A stretch of 64,000 nucleotides of DNA from Tenderia sp965602225 (GTDB taxonomy: Bacteria > Pseudomonadota > Gammaproteobacteria > Tenderiales > Tenderiaceae). Of the stretch, positions 1-9,060 are shown in pieces; the first letter of the stretch is position 1, and each line of letters opens with the position of its first letter. Location: NCBI GenBank assembly GCA_965602225.1, contig CBFCYE010000009.1, positions 41,258 to 105,257 on the forward strand, written 5' to 3'. The notes beneath the pieces are model-generated. The model was not told where the DNA came from, did not search any database, and was given only the letters and a program-made list of their open reading frames with translations. Both the position numbers and the translations under genes were made by a program.

Positions 1-847
1 GTTTGACGATAACGCAGGCGGGTTGATCAAACTGTTTGATGCATTCCAGTGCCGCATCGGTATCTGCGATGTTGTTAAAGGAAAGTTCTTTGCCTTGCAG
101 TTGTATGGCGGTGGAAATGCTGGCTTCGTGGGCCTGGCTTTCAACGTAGAAGGCAGCCTGCTGGTGCGGGTTTTCACCGTAGCGCATGTCCTGCATCTTG
201 ATGAACTGGGCGCTGAAGGTGCGTGGAAAGGCGTTGCGATCGTTGTTGCTGTGGCCGCCGTCACTGATGCTGCCGAGGTAGTTGGCGATTGCGCTGTCGT
301 AGGCGGCGGTGTGTTCAAATGCCTTGCAGGCAAGGTGAAAGTGAGTCTCGAAACTCAGAGCACTGTCGTTCTCCTGCATTTCATCAAGGATAACGCCATA
401 GTCTGTAGCGTCGGTGATGATGGCGACGTCTTTGTGATTTTTGGCGGCGGCACGAACCATGGTTGGGCCACCGATATCGATGTTTTCGATGGCCGTGGGC
501 AGGTCGCAATCAGGCTTGGCGACGGTCGCTGTGAATGGGTAGAGATTGACTACGACCATGTCAATGGTGTTGATGCCGTGTTCGGCCATGATGTTGTCGT
601 CAATGCCGCGACGACCGAGGATGCCGCCGTGAACCTTGGGGTGTAGGGTCTTGACTCGGCCCTCCATCATTTCCGGGAAACCGGTGTAGTCAGAGACCTC
701 GGTCGCATCGATATTGTTGTCGGCCAACAGTTTGTAGGTGCCGCCGGTTGAAAGTATCTCGACATTCATATCGCTCAGTGCTTGAGCAAATTCTACTATG
801 CCGGTTTTGTCGGAAACACTGATGAGTGCACGTTTGATGCTGGCCAT
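1..847 (-). CDS. purH: Bifunctional AICAR formyltransferase / IMP cyclohydrolase (partial)
   Basis: Catalyses the last two steps of purine synthesis, AICAR to FAICAR to IMP, in the cytosol. Only about the first 282 residues are present; the 3' end runs off the left edge of the window. The start ATG is at 847 and the protein opens MASIKRALISVSDKTG, typical of the MGS-like IMP cyclohydrolase domain. Further in are the phosphate-binding segments STGGT, KTLHPKVHGG and NIDIGGP, and the start of the transformylase domain with MRYGENPHQ. It lies about 100 bp downstream of fis on the same strand, an order common in gammaproteobacteria. Identity is clear from the continuous match to the family. Confidence 0.97.
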   Translation of the reverse strand, partial: MASIKRALISVSDKTGIVEFAQALSDMNVEILSTGGTYKLLADNNIDATEVSDYTGFPEMMEGRVKTLHPKVHGGILGRRGIDDNIMAEHGINTIDMVVVNLYPFTATVAKPDCDLPTAIENIDIGGPTMVRAAAKNHKDVAIITDATDYGVILDEMQENDSALSFETHFHLACKAFEHTAAYDSAIANYLGSISDGGHSNNDRNAFPRTFSAQFIKMQDMRYGENPHQQAAFYVESQAHEASISTAIQLQGKELSFNNIADTDAALECIKQFDQPACVIVK

Positions 848-946
848 AATGTTGTTGTCCAAAATGTTTAAGAAATAGTGTTAGCCCGGAAGGGATGTGA
901 TGGGATCCGGACGGGGAATTCTTGCGGCTGAGTTATACCGGTGTTG

Positions 947-1228
947 TTAATCTAGCAGGCCGTAGAGGCGAAGTTTTTTGCGTAGGGTGCTGCGGTTAAT
1001 GCCGAGGATTTCGGCCGCTTTTGATTGGTTGCCACGGCAGCGATCCATGATGGCAGTGAACAGGGCTTGTTCGACTTCACCAATCATCATCTCATATAGA
1101 TTGCCGCCTGGCTCTTCACCTTCCAGGTCGTCAAAGTAGTTATTTAGGGCGACATGGGCTGCATTGCGAAGCGGCTGTCTACGGCGCTCTTTAAACGGCT
1201 TGGGCGCGTCGTCACTCACTACGGTCAT
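947..1228 (-). CDS. fis: DNA-binding protein Fis
   Basis: Nucleoid protein that bends DNA and regulates growth-phase genes. The 93-residue form starts at the ATG at 1228, one base after the dusB stop (TGA-A-ATG), which points to translational coupling. An upstream in-frame start at 1267 would overlap dusB and is less likely. The C-terminus carries the helix-turn-helix of the Fis/NtrC type: NQSKAAEILGINRSTLRKKL, ending YGLLD. Length is close to the 98 residues of E. coli Fis. The dusB-fis operon is a known arrangement. Confidence 0.95.
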   Translation of the reverse strand: MTVVSDDAPKPFKERRRQPLRNAAHVALNNYFDDLEGEEPGGNLYEMMIGEVEQALFTAIMDRCRGNQSKAAEILGINRSTLRKKLRLYGLLD

Positions 1229-1229
1229 T

Positions 1230-2216
1230 TCAGGCTGCCTGTTGTATGTCCTGTTGTACACGCTCAAAGAATTCCTCGGTCATTTTCAATTGTTCTTCAA
1301 TGCTGTCTACTCGATTGACTGCTTGGCGAAAGGCGCCGCCGTTACGCTGGCCTTTGCTATACCACGAGATGTGTTTGCGAGCCATGCGCACGCCGGTGTG
1401 CTCGCCGTAAAAATCATAGAGATTGTGCAGGTGGCCGATCAGGATGTCGCGCACTTCCATGACGGAAGGTTCCTGCAGTTTTTCACCTGTTTTGAGAAAG
1501 TGTTCAATCTCGCGGAAGATCCACGGCCGACCCTGGGCGGCACGGCCAATCATGATGCCATCGACACCAGTGCGCTCGAGCACAAACTTGGCTTTTTCCG
1601 GGCTGGTGATGTCGCCATTGGCAATTACCGGGATAGCGATGGCCTGTTTAATCGCGGCGATGGTGTCGTATTCGGCATCGCCACGGTAGGCGCAGGCGCG
1701 GGTGCGACCATGTACAGCCAGGGCCTGGATGCCGGATTCCTGGGCAATATGGCCGATATTGACACCGTTGCGGTTGGCGGTGTCCCAACCGGTGCGAATC
1801 TTGAGTGTGACCGGTATGTTGACGGCGCCAACCACCGCTTCGAGAATTTGTTTGACCAGGGTTTCGTGCTGCAACAATGCAGAGCCAGCGGCGACATTGC
1901 AGACCTTTTTGGCTGGGCAACCCATGTTGATATCGATGATCTGGGCGCCGTTGTCGGCGTTGTAGCGGGCTGCTTCGGCCATCAAAGCTGGGTCGGCACC
2001 CATGATCTGAACCGATTTTGGCTCAGTCTCACCTTCATGGTTGGCGCGGCGCTTGGTCTTTTCGCTACCCCATAACAGAGAATTGGACGACACCATCTCG
2101 GATACGGCCATGCCTGCACCCATGCGTTTGCACAGCTGACGGAACGGGCGATCGGTGATGCCAGCCATCGGTGCCAGAACTAGATTGTTGCTTAGTTTGT
2201 AAGGGCCAATCTGCAT
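1230..2216 (-). CDS. dusB: tRNA-dihydrouridine synthase B
   Basis: FMN- and NADPH-dependent enzyme that reduces uridine to dihydrouridine in the tRNA D-loop. The protein has 328 residues, usual for DusB. It begins with the flavin-binding LVLAPMAGITDRPFR and has the catalytic cysteine at residue 100 in NMGCPAKKV, followed by the VTLKIRTGWD and AVHGRTR segments and the C-terminal helical tRNA-binding region. It is the first gene of the dusB-fis pair; purH follows on the same strand. A 114-bp gap separates it from the upstream zinc-ribbon gene. Confidence 0.96.
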   Translation of the reverse strand: MQIGPYKLSNNLVLAPMAGITDRPFRQLCKRMGAGMAVSEMVSSNSLLWGSEKTKRRANHEGETEPKSVQIMGADPALMAEAARYNADNGAQIIDINMGCPAKKVCNVAAGSALLQHETLVKQILEAVVGAVNIPVTLKIRTGWDTANRNGVNIGHIAQESGIQALAVHGRTRACAYRGDAEYDTIAAIKQAIAIPVIANGDITSPEKAKFVLERTGVDGIMIGRAAQGRPWIFREIEHFLKTGEKLQEPSVMEVRDILIGHLHNLYDFYGEHTGVRMARKHISWYSKGQRNGGAFRQAVNRVDSIEEQLKMTEEFFERVQQDIQQAA

Positions 2217-2330
2217 GATGAATAACGTAATTGCTAACCTGTAATTGTGCCAACGAGGGGTGGTCGTTGGGCTGGACGCAAGATAATACTCCTAAACAGG
2301 GGGGTGGGAAAAGGCTTGAAGGGGAAATTT

Positions 2331-3140
2331 CTACAGAAATTCGAACTCGAAACCGACTGCTTCCTGGCCTGGGTCGATCAGCTCGAGCTGGATTTGATGG
2401 CTTTGTTTGGTGCCAATGCCGCTGTCAATGTTTGGGCTGTTGGCCAGGTATTCTTTGGGCAGGAAGCGTCTGCCGGTCATGGTGTGGCCGGTAATGTCTT
2501 GCATGCTGAGCTGCATGATCGGGAAGGTCTGGATTGCATCGGCTTCGTTAAGAATCATGCCTTTGACTACCAGTACATTCTTTTTCTTGTCGTGGGCGCG
2601 GATATCGCGTTGCACCAGCTTTATCTGTTGTGGTCGTTTCAGTAGTGGCACCTTGCAGTCCGCTACTGAGCAGAGGCTTGCTAGTGCCGGGCGATACTGG
2701 GCATTTTGGGATAATTGGTTAAGATTGAAGTAGGCATATTGAAGCACCAGCAGGGCTGCTAGCGGCAGGCTTAGTAGAGCCCAGCCCAGGCGGTTGCCGC
2801 CGGCTTGGCCAGCGCTTGCGTGTCCTTGTAGCTCTTCGAGTAGTTGCTGAGAGTGAGCGTGTTTGATGTCATTCTTGTTGTCCTGGCGCGGCTCAGTCTC
2901 AGTCTCAGTAACCTCTTCGGCGGAGGTGGCGAGGTTTTCAGTAGCTGCTTCGTTGCCAGCAGTGCTTTGTGGTTTTTCTGTAGGGGTGTTGTCGGTTGTT
3001 GATGGTGGCTCATCAGCCAGATTCTTGAGCGCATTAAAGGTGCCAAAGCAGCGGCCGCAGCGGACGTCACCATTGGCCGACTTTAGCTGTGCCGAGGTGA
3101 TGCGGAAATAGGTGTCGCAATGGGGGCAATGTGTATACAT
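2331..3140 (-). CDS. Zinc-ribbon membrane protein, DUF3426 type
   Basis: The 269-residue protein opens with an MJ0042-type zinc ribbon: CPHC near residue 6 and CGRC near residue 28. A low-complexity Thr/Glu-rich linker follows (about residues 45-105), then one transmembrane helix (LLSLPLAALLVLQYAYF, about 125) and a C-terminal domain of roughly 120 residues of the DUF3426 kind (VQRDIRAHDKK, LVVKGMILNEAD, SMQDITGHTMTGRRFLP). The function of this family is not known. It sits 17 bp downstream of prmA and probably shares its transcript; the same neighbours occur in other gammaproteobacteria. Confidence 0.85.
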   Translation of the reverse strand: MYTHCPHCDTYFRITSAQLKSANGDVRCGRCFGTFNALKNLADEPPSTTDNTPTEKPQSTAGNEAATENLATSAEEVTETETEPRQDNKNDIKHAHSQQLLEELQGHASAGQAGGNRLGWALLSLPLAALLVLQYAYFNLNQLSQNAQYRPALASLCSVADCKVPLLKRPQQIKLVQRDIRAHDKKKNVLVVKGMILNEADAIQTFPIMQLSMQDITGHTMTGRRFLPKEYLANSPNIDSGIGTKQSHQIQLELIDPGQEAVGFEFEFL

Positions 3141-3157
3141 AGTGCTCTTGCGGTTGC

Positions 3158-4036
3158 CTAACGGCGTACGCCGTCGATTCGTACCCAGTCGTCCTGTTGT
3201 GCCGGTGGTTGTAGTTCAAACCACTCTTCATAACATTGGAGTATCTGTCCAGCCTGTTCGGCAAGGATACCTGACAACACAATCTGGCCGCCAGGTTTGA
3301 GCAGGCCGGCAAAACGGGGTGCCAGCTCCAGCAAGGGATTGGCGAGGATGTTGGCTAGAATCAGGTCGGCTGGCGTGTCTTCAAATTGGCGTGGCAGCAA
3401 GGCGTTGATTTTGTCGCTGACCTTGTTTTTTTCGGCGTTGTCATTGGTGGCTAATACAGCCTGTGGGTCATGATCGACGGCTTCGACATGCGTTGCCCCC
3501 AACAGGGCGGCGGCGATGGCAAGAATGCCCGAGCCACAGCCGAAGTCTATGACCTTCAGATCGACAGGCGGATTAGCGTCCAGCCACTCCATGCACAGGG
3601 CTGTGGTGGGGTGGGTGCCAGTGCCAAAGGCCAGGCCGGGATCGAGCATGACATTAACGGCATTAGGTTCGTTCGGGGTATGCCAGCTGGGACAGATCCA
3701 CAGGTTTTGGCCGAAGCGCATGGGTTTGAATGTGTCCATCCAGGCCCGTATCCAATCCTTGTCTTCGAGAGGATTGACCTGGACTTGTTGTGGCGCTTGT
3801 TCGCCTAGTGACTGTTTCAGTTGTTCAATGATAGCGGGCATATCGACGTTGGCATCGAACAGGCCGATGATGCGGGTGTTGTTCCACAGTCGGGTTTCGC
3901 CGGGATCGGGTTCGAATAGGGGTTGGTCGGCGCCGTCTTCAAAAGTAACTGCCGCAGCACCAAGTTCGGTTAGCAGGTCACTGACATGGTCTACCTGTTC
4001 GGGAGAGCTATCGAATTTGAGTTGTAACCAGGGCAT
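3158..4036 (-). CDS. prmA: Ribosomal protein L11 methyltransferase
   Basis: SAM-dependent enzyme that trimethylates lysines and the N-terminus of ribosomal protein L11. The 292 residues match PrmA in length and order: an N-terminal substrate-binding domain (MPWLQLKFDS), the LDPGLAFGTGTHPTT segment, the SAM-binding VIDFGCGSGILAIAA, and the catalytic loop ANILANPL. It ends in a short Arg-rich tail. It lies downstream of accC, separated by a 74-bp gap that holds a long perfect hairpin. Confidence 0.96.
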   Translation of the reverse strand: MPWLQLKFDSSPEQVDHVSDLLTELGAAAVTFEDGADQPLFEPDPGETRLWNNTRIIGLFDANVDMPAIIEQLKQSLGEQAPQQVQVNPLEDKDWIRAWMDTFKPMRFGQNLWICPSWHTPNEPNAVNVMLDPGLAFGTGTHPTTALCMEWLDANPPVDLKVIDFGCGSGILAIAAALLGATHVEAVDHDPQAVLATNDNAEKNKVSDKINALLPRQFEDTPADLILANILANPLLELAPRFAGLLKPGGQIVLSGILAEQAGQILQCYEEWFELQPPAQQDDWVRIDGVRR

Positions 4037-4056
4037 AGGTGATCGCAGAGTTAATA

Positions 4057-4101
4057 AGGGCGTACAGGAGGTTAGTTTTTAACTGCTCTCCTGTACGCCC
4101 T
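4057..4101. other. Long perfect hairpin between accC and prmA
   Basis: The 14-base arms at 4057-4070 and 4088-4101 (AGGGCGTACAGGAG and its complement) are perfect, and the 17-base loop can pair further (AGTT with AACT). There is no long T run on either side, so it is not a textbook intrinsic terminator. In the accC-to-prmA transcript it could act as an attenuator or RNA-processing or stabilising stem; this is inference. Confidence 0.6.
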
Positions 4102-4110
4102 TTGGTTGGT

Positions 4111-5454
4111 TTAGCTGAGGCCGAGTTTCTTTTCCAGATAATGGATGCTGGTGCTGCCGGCCATAAAGGCGGCATCACGTACCAGCCGGCTATGCAGAGC
4201 CTTGTTGGTCTTAATGCCATCGATGACCAGCTCATCCAGAGCGCCTGCCATGCGAACCAGAGCGGTACTGCGGTCTACACCGTGGCAGATTACCTTGCCA
4301 ATCATGGAGTCGTAATAGGGGGGCACAGAGTAACCACTGTAGATGTGTGAATCCACCCGAACGCCCAGGCCACCTGGGGCATGGTAGTTGGTGATCTTGC
4401 CAGGACAGGGCATGAAGTTGTCCGGGTCTTCGGCGTTGATACGGCATTCGATGGCGTGGCCATTGATCTTGATATCTTCCTGCTTGTAGGCAAGCTTTTC
4501 ACCGGAGGCAATACGCAGCTGTTCCTTGACCAGGTCGATGCCGGTGATCATTTCGGTGACCGGGTGCTCGACCTGTAGGCGGGTATTCATTTCGATGAAA
4601 TAGAACTCGCCATCTTCGTAGAGAAACTCGAAGGTGCCAACGCCGCGATAGCCTGTCTTGATGCAGGCGTCGGCGCAGATCTTGCCCATCTTCTGGCGCA
4701 GCTCTTCACTGATGCCCGGGGCTGGCGCTTCTTCGATCACCTTTTGATGACGGCGTTGCATGGAGCAGTCGCGCTCGCCCAGGTGGACAGCGTTGCCGTG
4801 GGTGTCGGCCATGACTTGAAATTCGATGTGGCGTGGGTTTTCAAGGAATTTTTCCATATAGACCACATCGTTGCCAAAGAAGCTTCCGGCTTCGACCTTG
4901 GTTAGCGAGATGGCGTGTATTAGGGTTGCTTCACTGTTAACCACGCGCATGCCGCGACCACCACCACCGCCGGCGGCCTTGATGATGACGGGATAGCCAA
5001 TCTTGCGTGCCATCGCGAGGATTTCGTCATGGTTGTCACCTAGTGGGCCATCTGAACCAGGCACACAGGGGACGCCGCTGGCCTTCATTGCCTCAATGGC
5101 GGAGATCTTGTCACCCATCATGCGGATGGTTTCAGGTTTGGGGCCAATGAAGGTGAAACCGCTCTCTTCGACACGTTCGGCGAAGTCGGCATTTTCTGAC
5201 AGGAAGCCATAACCGGGGTGGATAGCCACCGCATCAGTCACCTCGGCGGCGCTGATCAGGGCCGGGATATTCAGATAGCTCTGGGTGGAATCGGCCGGGC
5301 CAATGCAAACCGATTCATCGGCCAGGCGGACGTGTTTCAGGTCGCGGTCGGCAGTCGAGTGTACGGCCACGGTCTTGATGCCCAGCTCACGGCAGGCGCG
5401 TAAAATACGCAGTGCAATTTCGCCGCGGTTGGCGATAACAACTTTATCGAACAT
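4111..5454 (-). CDS. accC: Acetyl-CoA carboxylase, biotin carboxylase subunit
   Basis: Carboxylates the biotin carried on AccB using ATP and bicarbonate, the first committed step of fatty-acid synthesis. The 447-residue protein has the N-terminal carboxylase domain (KVVIANRGEIALRI), the ATP-grasp glycine loop GGGGGRGMR near residue 165, HLGERDCSMQRRHQK, FIEMNTRLQVEHPVTE, and the C-terminal biotin-carboxylase domain. Length matches the 449 residues of E. coli AccC. accB precedes it by 57 bp on the same strand and the two form the usual accBC operon. Confidence 0.98.
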   Translation of the reverse strand: MFDKVVIANRGEIALRILRACRELGIKTVAVHSTADRDLKHVRLADESVCIGPADSTQSYLNIPALISAAEVTDAVAIHPGYGFLSENADFAERVEESGFTFIGPKPETIRMMGDKISAIEAMKASGVPCVPGSDGPLGDNHDEILAMARKIGYPVIIKAAGGGGGRGMRVVNSEATLIHAISLTKVEAGSFFGNDVVYMEKFLENPRHIEFQVMADTHGNAVHLGERDCSMQRRHQKVIEEAPAPGISEELRQKMGKICADACIKTGYRGVGTFEFLYEDGEFYFIEMNTRLQVEHPVTEMITGIDLVKEQLRIASGEKLAYKQEDIKINGHAIECRINAEDPDNFMPCPGKITNYHAPGGLGVRVDSHIYSGYSVPPYYDSMIGKVICHGVDRSTALVRMAGALDELVIDGIKTNKALHSRLVRDAAFMAGSTSIHYLEKKLGLS

Positions 5455-5511
5455 AAATCTCTAACTCTATAGTCTGTGTTGTTGATGGAGTTTTGCGGAA
5501 ATGATTCCGGA

Positions 5512-5952
5512 TTACTCGATGACAAACAGTGGTTGACCGTATTCAATCGGTTGGCCGTTTTCAACCAGAATAGCGACAATCTTGCCTGACTTATCTGATT
5601 CGATCTGGTTCAACATCTTCATCGCTTCGATGATGCAGAGGGTATCGCCCTCGCTGACCTGTTGGCCAATCTCAGCAAAAGGTTTGGCGCCAGGTGAAGA
5701 TGAGCGATAAAAGGTGCCGACCATTGGTGAGGTGACTTCGTGACCGCTGGGCGTTGCCGGTGCCGCGGGTGCTGCTGCGACCGCGGCGGCTGCAGGTGCG
5801 GCAGCGACAGGCATAGCCGCCGCAACGGGTGCTGCAACAACCTGCTTGTGGCGGCTGATGCGTACCGATTCTTCGCCTTCGTGAATCTCGATTTCAGTAA
5901 CGTCAGATTCTTCCAGTAGTGCGATGAGTGCTTTTATTTTGCGAGTGTCCAT
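5512..5952 (-). CDS. accB: Biotin carboxyl carrier protein of acetyl-CoA carboxylase
   Basis: Carries the carboxyl group on biotin between AccC and the carboxyltransferase. The 146-residue protein has an N-terminal dimerisation segment, an Ala/Pro-rich flexible linker at about residues 40-70, and a C-terminal biotinyl domain with the EAMKM motif; Lys112 is the biotinylation site. It lies 23 bp downstream of aroQ and 57 bp upstream of accC, the aroQ-accB-accC order found in many gammaproteobacteria. Confidence 0.97.
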   Translation of the reverse strand: MDTRKIKALIALLEESDVTEIEIHEGEESVRISRHKQVVAAPVAAAMPVAAAPAAAAVAAAPAAPATPSGHEVTSPMVGTFYRSSSPGAKPFAEIGQQVSEGDTLCIIEAMKMLNQIESDKSGKIVAILVENGQPIEYGQPLFVIE

Positions 5953-5975
5953 ATCTTTAAACCGTCGTTAGTGTT

Positions 5976-6419
5976 TTAAGTTTTAGTTGTTTGTTCAATG
6001 GCGGCCTGCAAGGCTAACTGATAGCCGATTGGCCCCAGCCCACTGATTACGCCTTGCGCCAGGTCTGAAAAATAAGACTTGCGGCGAAAGTCTTCGCGGG
6101 CATGGATGTTCGATAAATGTATTTCAATAAATGGGATCTTTACCGCGCTCAGGGCGTCGCGCATGGCGACGCTGGTATGGGTAAAGGCGGCCGGGTTGAT
6201 AAGGATGAAATCAATCTGGCTCTGTCCCGCTTGTTGAATTTGTTCGATTAGTTCGTGTTCAGCGTTGCTTTGAAAACAGTTTATTGAATGGCCAGCCAGC
6301 AGGGCTGTCTGAGTCAATTGCGCGTCGATATCGACCAGCTTGGTTGCGCCGTAGTGTTGCGGTTCGCGACTGCCAAGCAGATTCAGATTAGGGCCGTTCA
6401 GCACCAGAAATTTGGCCAT
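5976..6419 (-). CDS. aroQ: 3-dehydroquinate dehydratase, type II
   Basis: Third step of the shikimate pathway, dehydration of 3-dehydroquinate. The 147-residue size is that of the dodecameric type II enzyme. Visible signatures are LVLNGPNLNLLGSREP with the catalytic Tyr23 just after, INPAAFTHTSVA, and EIHLSNIHAREDFRRKS with the histidine and arginine of the active site. It is the first gene of an aroQ-accB-accC cluster; the 155 bp upstream may hold the promoter. Confidence 0.96.
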   Translation of the reverse strand: MAKFLVLNGPNLNLLGSREPQHYGATKLVDIDAQLTQTALLAGHSINCFQSNAEHELIEQIQQAGQSQIDFILINPAAFTHTSVAMRDALSAVKIPFIEIHLSNIHAREDFRRKSYFSDLAQGVISGLGPIGYQLALQAAIEQTTKT

Positions 6420-6574
6420 GTATTCCCTCTAGACGAACATTTTGTTAGCGATACACCGATAATGAGGGTGATTTTGTCACGCCAAGGTGGTTTTTGTCCA
6501 GTTTTTGTCAAGCTGGCGACCGTTCGCTGCAAGTTGTCAGCAGTTAGCGACGACTAAATGGCCCTGTTATTGCG

Positions 6575-7117
6575 TTAGAGTAGTTTTTTGATCTCGTTTT
6601 CGATCATTTCTCTATCCACTTCACCATAGCGGATGAAACTGATTTTGCCAGTTCGGTCAGCGATTACAGTATAGGGCAGGATACCTAGATCGTTGCCTAG
6701 TTTCTCCGAGACCTCGACCACCTCATCATCACCTGCTAGAACGGGGTAGTTGATGCCCTTTTCGTCAACATATTTGGCAACGGCCTTTGGATCATCCAGA
6801 GCGATGCCAATGACCTGTATGCCGCGGTCATGATAGTCGTTCTGTAATTCGATCAGGGTTGGAATTTCGCGTTTGCAGGGCGGGCACCAGGTCGCCCAAA
6901 AATTGATGACCTGTACCTTGCCCAACCATTGGTTACCGTTTTCACGCACACCATCCAGGCTCAATAGCCGGTATTCAGGCAGGCTGGAACCGATTAGCGA
7001 TGGCTCTTCGGTCGCAGGCGTTGGCGCCTGATTAAACATATTGACGGCGAAGTTGCCGAAGATGGCGCCAAAGATAAGAATGGCCGCAGTGCCGACCATT
7101 AGGTTTTTTTTGTTCAT
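6575..7117 (-). CDS. Membrane-anchored TlpA-like thiol-disulfide reductase
   Basis: The 180-residue protein has an N-terminal membrane anchor or uncleaved signal (about residues 6-27) and a periplasmic thioredoxin fold with the active site WCPPC (Cys78 and Cys81) followed by a cis-Pro near GILPYT. This is the TlpA/ResA pattern, a reductase fed by DsbD or CcdA. It starts 18 bp after dsbD on the same strand, so DsbD is the probable electron donor. The exact client, for example cytochrome c apoproteins, cannot be told. Confidence 0.88.
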   Translation of the reverse strand: MNKKNLMVGTAAILIFGAIFGNFAVNMFNQAPTPATEEPSLIGSSLPEYRLLSLDGVRENGNQWLGKVQVINFWATWCPPCKREIPTLIELQNDYHDRGIQVIGIALDDPKAVAKYVDEKGINYPVLAGDDEVVEVSEKLGNDLGILPYTVIADRTGKISFIRYGEVDREMIENEIKKLL

Positions 7118-7135
7118 GAGGGTTCCTGCTTGTGA

Positions 7136-9055
7136 CTACGATTGTGCGGCTTTGATATGGATTTCAAAGTCGCCGGGGTCGAGAAAACCCATTAGGCGAA
7201 ACCGGGACAGCTCTTGCCCCGATTTGTCGAAAAATAATATAGAGGGTGGGCCAAACAGACCAAAGGTCTCAAGCAGTTTTTTGTCCTGCTCGTCATTCAG
7301 GGTGACGTCAGCCTGTAACAGAATGGTGTTGGTTAAGGCGGCTTGCACGCCAGTGTCGGAAAAGGTCTTTTTTTCCATTTCAACGCAGGAAATACACCAG
7401 TCGGCATAGAAGTCGAGCATCACAGTTTTGTTCTGTGCTGAGGCCAGTTGCAGTTCTTGCTGCAGACCGGCAAGCCCCTTGATTGGTTTGAATGTCAGGC
7501 TGTGCTGTTGACTGGTTTGGCCGCAGTCATCTCCGTAACAAACGCTGGCCAGGGGTTGTAGTGGATCTTTGTTGCCACTGGCAGCGCCGACCAGCAACAT
7601 GCCGCCATAGACCAAGATGACGATGCCAACGCCTTTCCAGAATTTGTGCCAGCCACTGGCCTCAGGTTGCAGGCGTTCAAAGGCGCCGAGATAAACGGCG
7701 CAGACCATCAGCAGAATGCCCCATAAGGCCATGCCAACCGCGGTGGGGATAATGCGTTCCAGCATCCAGATGGCGACGCCAATCAGCAGTACGCCAAACA
7801 CCGCCTTGATGGTGTTCATCCAGGCGCCGGCCTTGGGTAGCAGTTTGCCGGCTGAGGTGCCGATTAATAACAGCGGCACGCCCATGCCCATGCTCAGTGC
7901 GAACAGCGCTGCTGCACCAAGGATGGCATCGCCGCTCTGACCGATGTAGATTAGCGCGCCAGCGAGGGGGGCGGCGATACAGGGGCCGACAATCAGTGCC
8001 GAGAGAAAGCCCATGATGCCGACGCCGACATAGCTGCCGCCGCGCTGTTTGTTGCTCATTTCGGTGAGTCGGCCCTGAATGGCTTTTGGCATCTGTAGTT
8101 CATAAAAACCAAACATGGACAGGGCCAGTAAAATAAATATGGCGCTAAAGCTGCCTAGCACCCAAGGGTTCTGGAAGGCGGCCTGTAGGTTGCTGCCAAA
8201 CAGTCCAGCCATCAGCCCGGCGAAGGTGTAGGTGACGGCCATCGCCAACACATAAGTCAGCGACAAGGAAAATGCGCGACGGGTGGTGATGTTGCTGCCC
8301 TGGCCGGCAATGATGCTGGACAGGATCGGAATCATTGGTAGCACGCAGGGGGTAAAGGTCAGTAGCAGGCCCAGACCAAAGAAGCTGAGCATGCTTAGTA
8401 GCAGGCTGTCCTGGGCCAGGTTGTTGGCGTATTTATCCTGCTCGGAAACAAAACCGCTATTGCTGGTTTCGCGCTTGGGCGCCGGGCCGCTGGCCTCGGG
8501 CAGGCTGAGTGTCAGCAACTGCTTCATGGGTGGATAACAGAAGCCAGCTTCAGCGCAGCCCTGGTATTTGACTTGCACTTGGATGTCGGTGGCTTGGGTG
8601 TTGTCGCGCTGGAGTGGCAGTCGGGCTTCGACCTCATGATGAAAAACCTCCATCAGGCCGAAGTTTTCATCGTGTTTCTCTTCGCCACGAGGTAATTCAA
8701 ATGGCTGGATTGAAATGCCATCGGCATCGATGAGTTCAAAGCCGAACCTGTCTCTATATAGGTAGTAGCCGTCGGTAATGTCCCAACGTAGCGTCAGGGT
8801 GTGAGCATCTGCTACTTCAGCGCTGAGGATGAAGGCCTGCTCGGGTGGGATGAATGGGCCATTCTTGTTGCCGCCAAAACCAAGCTTTTGTCCGAAAGCT
8901 GAAAGACTATCGAAAATGCCTGAGTCTTGTTTGGTCTCGATTGTGACCGTTGTCGGGTCTTCTGCTGCGTTGGATTGAGCTGGCAAAAAAGCCAGCCAGG
9001 CAAATAACAGCGTCAGTGAGAAAGAGAGAGTTTTTAAATTTAGCTTGGCAAACAT
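7136..9055 (-). CDS. dsbD: Thiol:disulfide interchange protein DsbD
   Basis: Moves electrons from cytoplasmic thioredoxin across the inner membrane to periplasmic reductases. The 639-residue protein shows the three classic parts: a signal peptide and N-terminal DsbD-alpha domain with a cysteine pair in GCAEAGFCYPP, an eight-helix core with the redox cysteines in TPCVLPM and GPCIAAP, and a C-terminal thioredoxin domain with DWCISC (Cys554 and Cys557). cutA lies 5 bp upstream of its start and a TlpA-like reductase downstream, a common grouping. Confidence 0.96.
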   Translation of the reverse strand: MFAKLNLKTLSFSLTLLFAWLAFLPAQSNAAEDPTTVTIETKQDSGIFDSLSAFGQKLGFGGNKNGPFIPPEQAFILSAEVADAHTLTLRWDITDGYYLYRDRFGFELIDADGISIQPFELPRGEEKHDENFGLMEVFHHEVEARLPLQRDNTQATDIQVQVKYQGCAEAGFCYPPMKQLLTLSLPEASGPAPKRETSNSGFVSEQDKYANNLAQDSLLLSMLSFFGLGLLLTFTPCVLPMIPILSSIIAGQGSNITTRRAFSLSLTYVLAMAVTYTFAGLMAGLFGSNLQAAFQNPWVLGSFSAIFILLALSMFGFYELQMPKAIQGRLTEMSNKQRGGSYVGVGIMGFLSALIVGPCIAAPLAGALIYIGQSGDAILGAAALFALSMGMGVPLLLIGTSAGKLLPKAGAWMNTIKAVFGVLLIGVAIWMLERIIPTAVGMALWGILLMVCAVYLGAFERLQPEASGWHKFWKGVGIVILVYGGMLLVGAASGNKDPLQPLASVCYGDDCGQTSQQHSLTFKPIKGLAGLQQELQLASAQNKTVMLDFYADWCISCVEMEKKTFSDTGVQAALTNTILLQADVTLNDEQDKKLLETFGLFGPPSILFFDKSGQELSRFRLMGFLDPGDFEIHIKAAQS

Positions 9056-9060
9056 TCTGG

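Noticed and set aside
23..646. 207-residue plus-strand frame at the left edge
   Set aside because: Antisense to purH, whose minus-strand reading is unbroken and matches the family.
1164..2075. 303-residue plus-strand frame over fis and dusB
   Set aside because: Antisense to clear fis and dusB; no recognisable protein.
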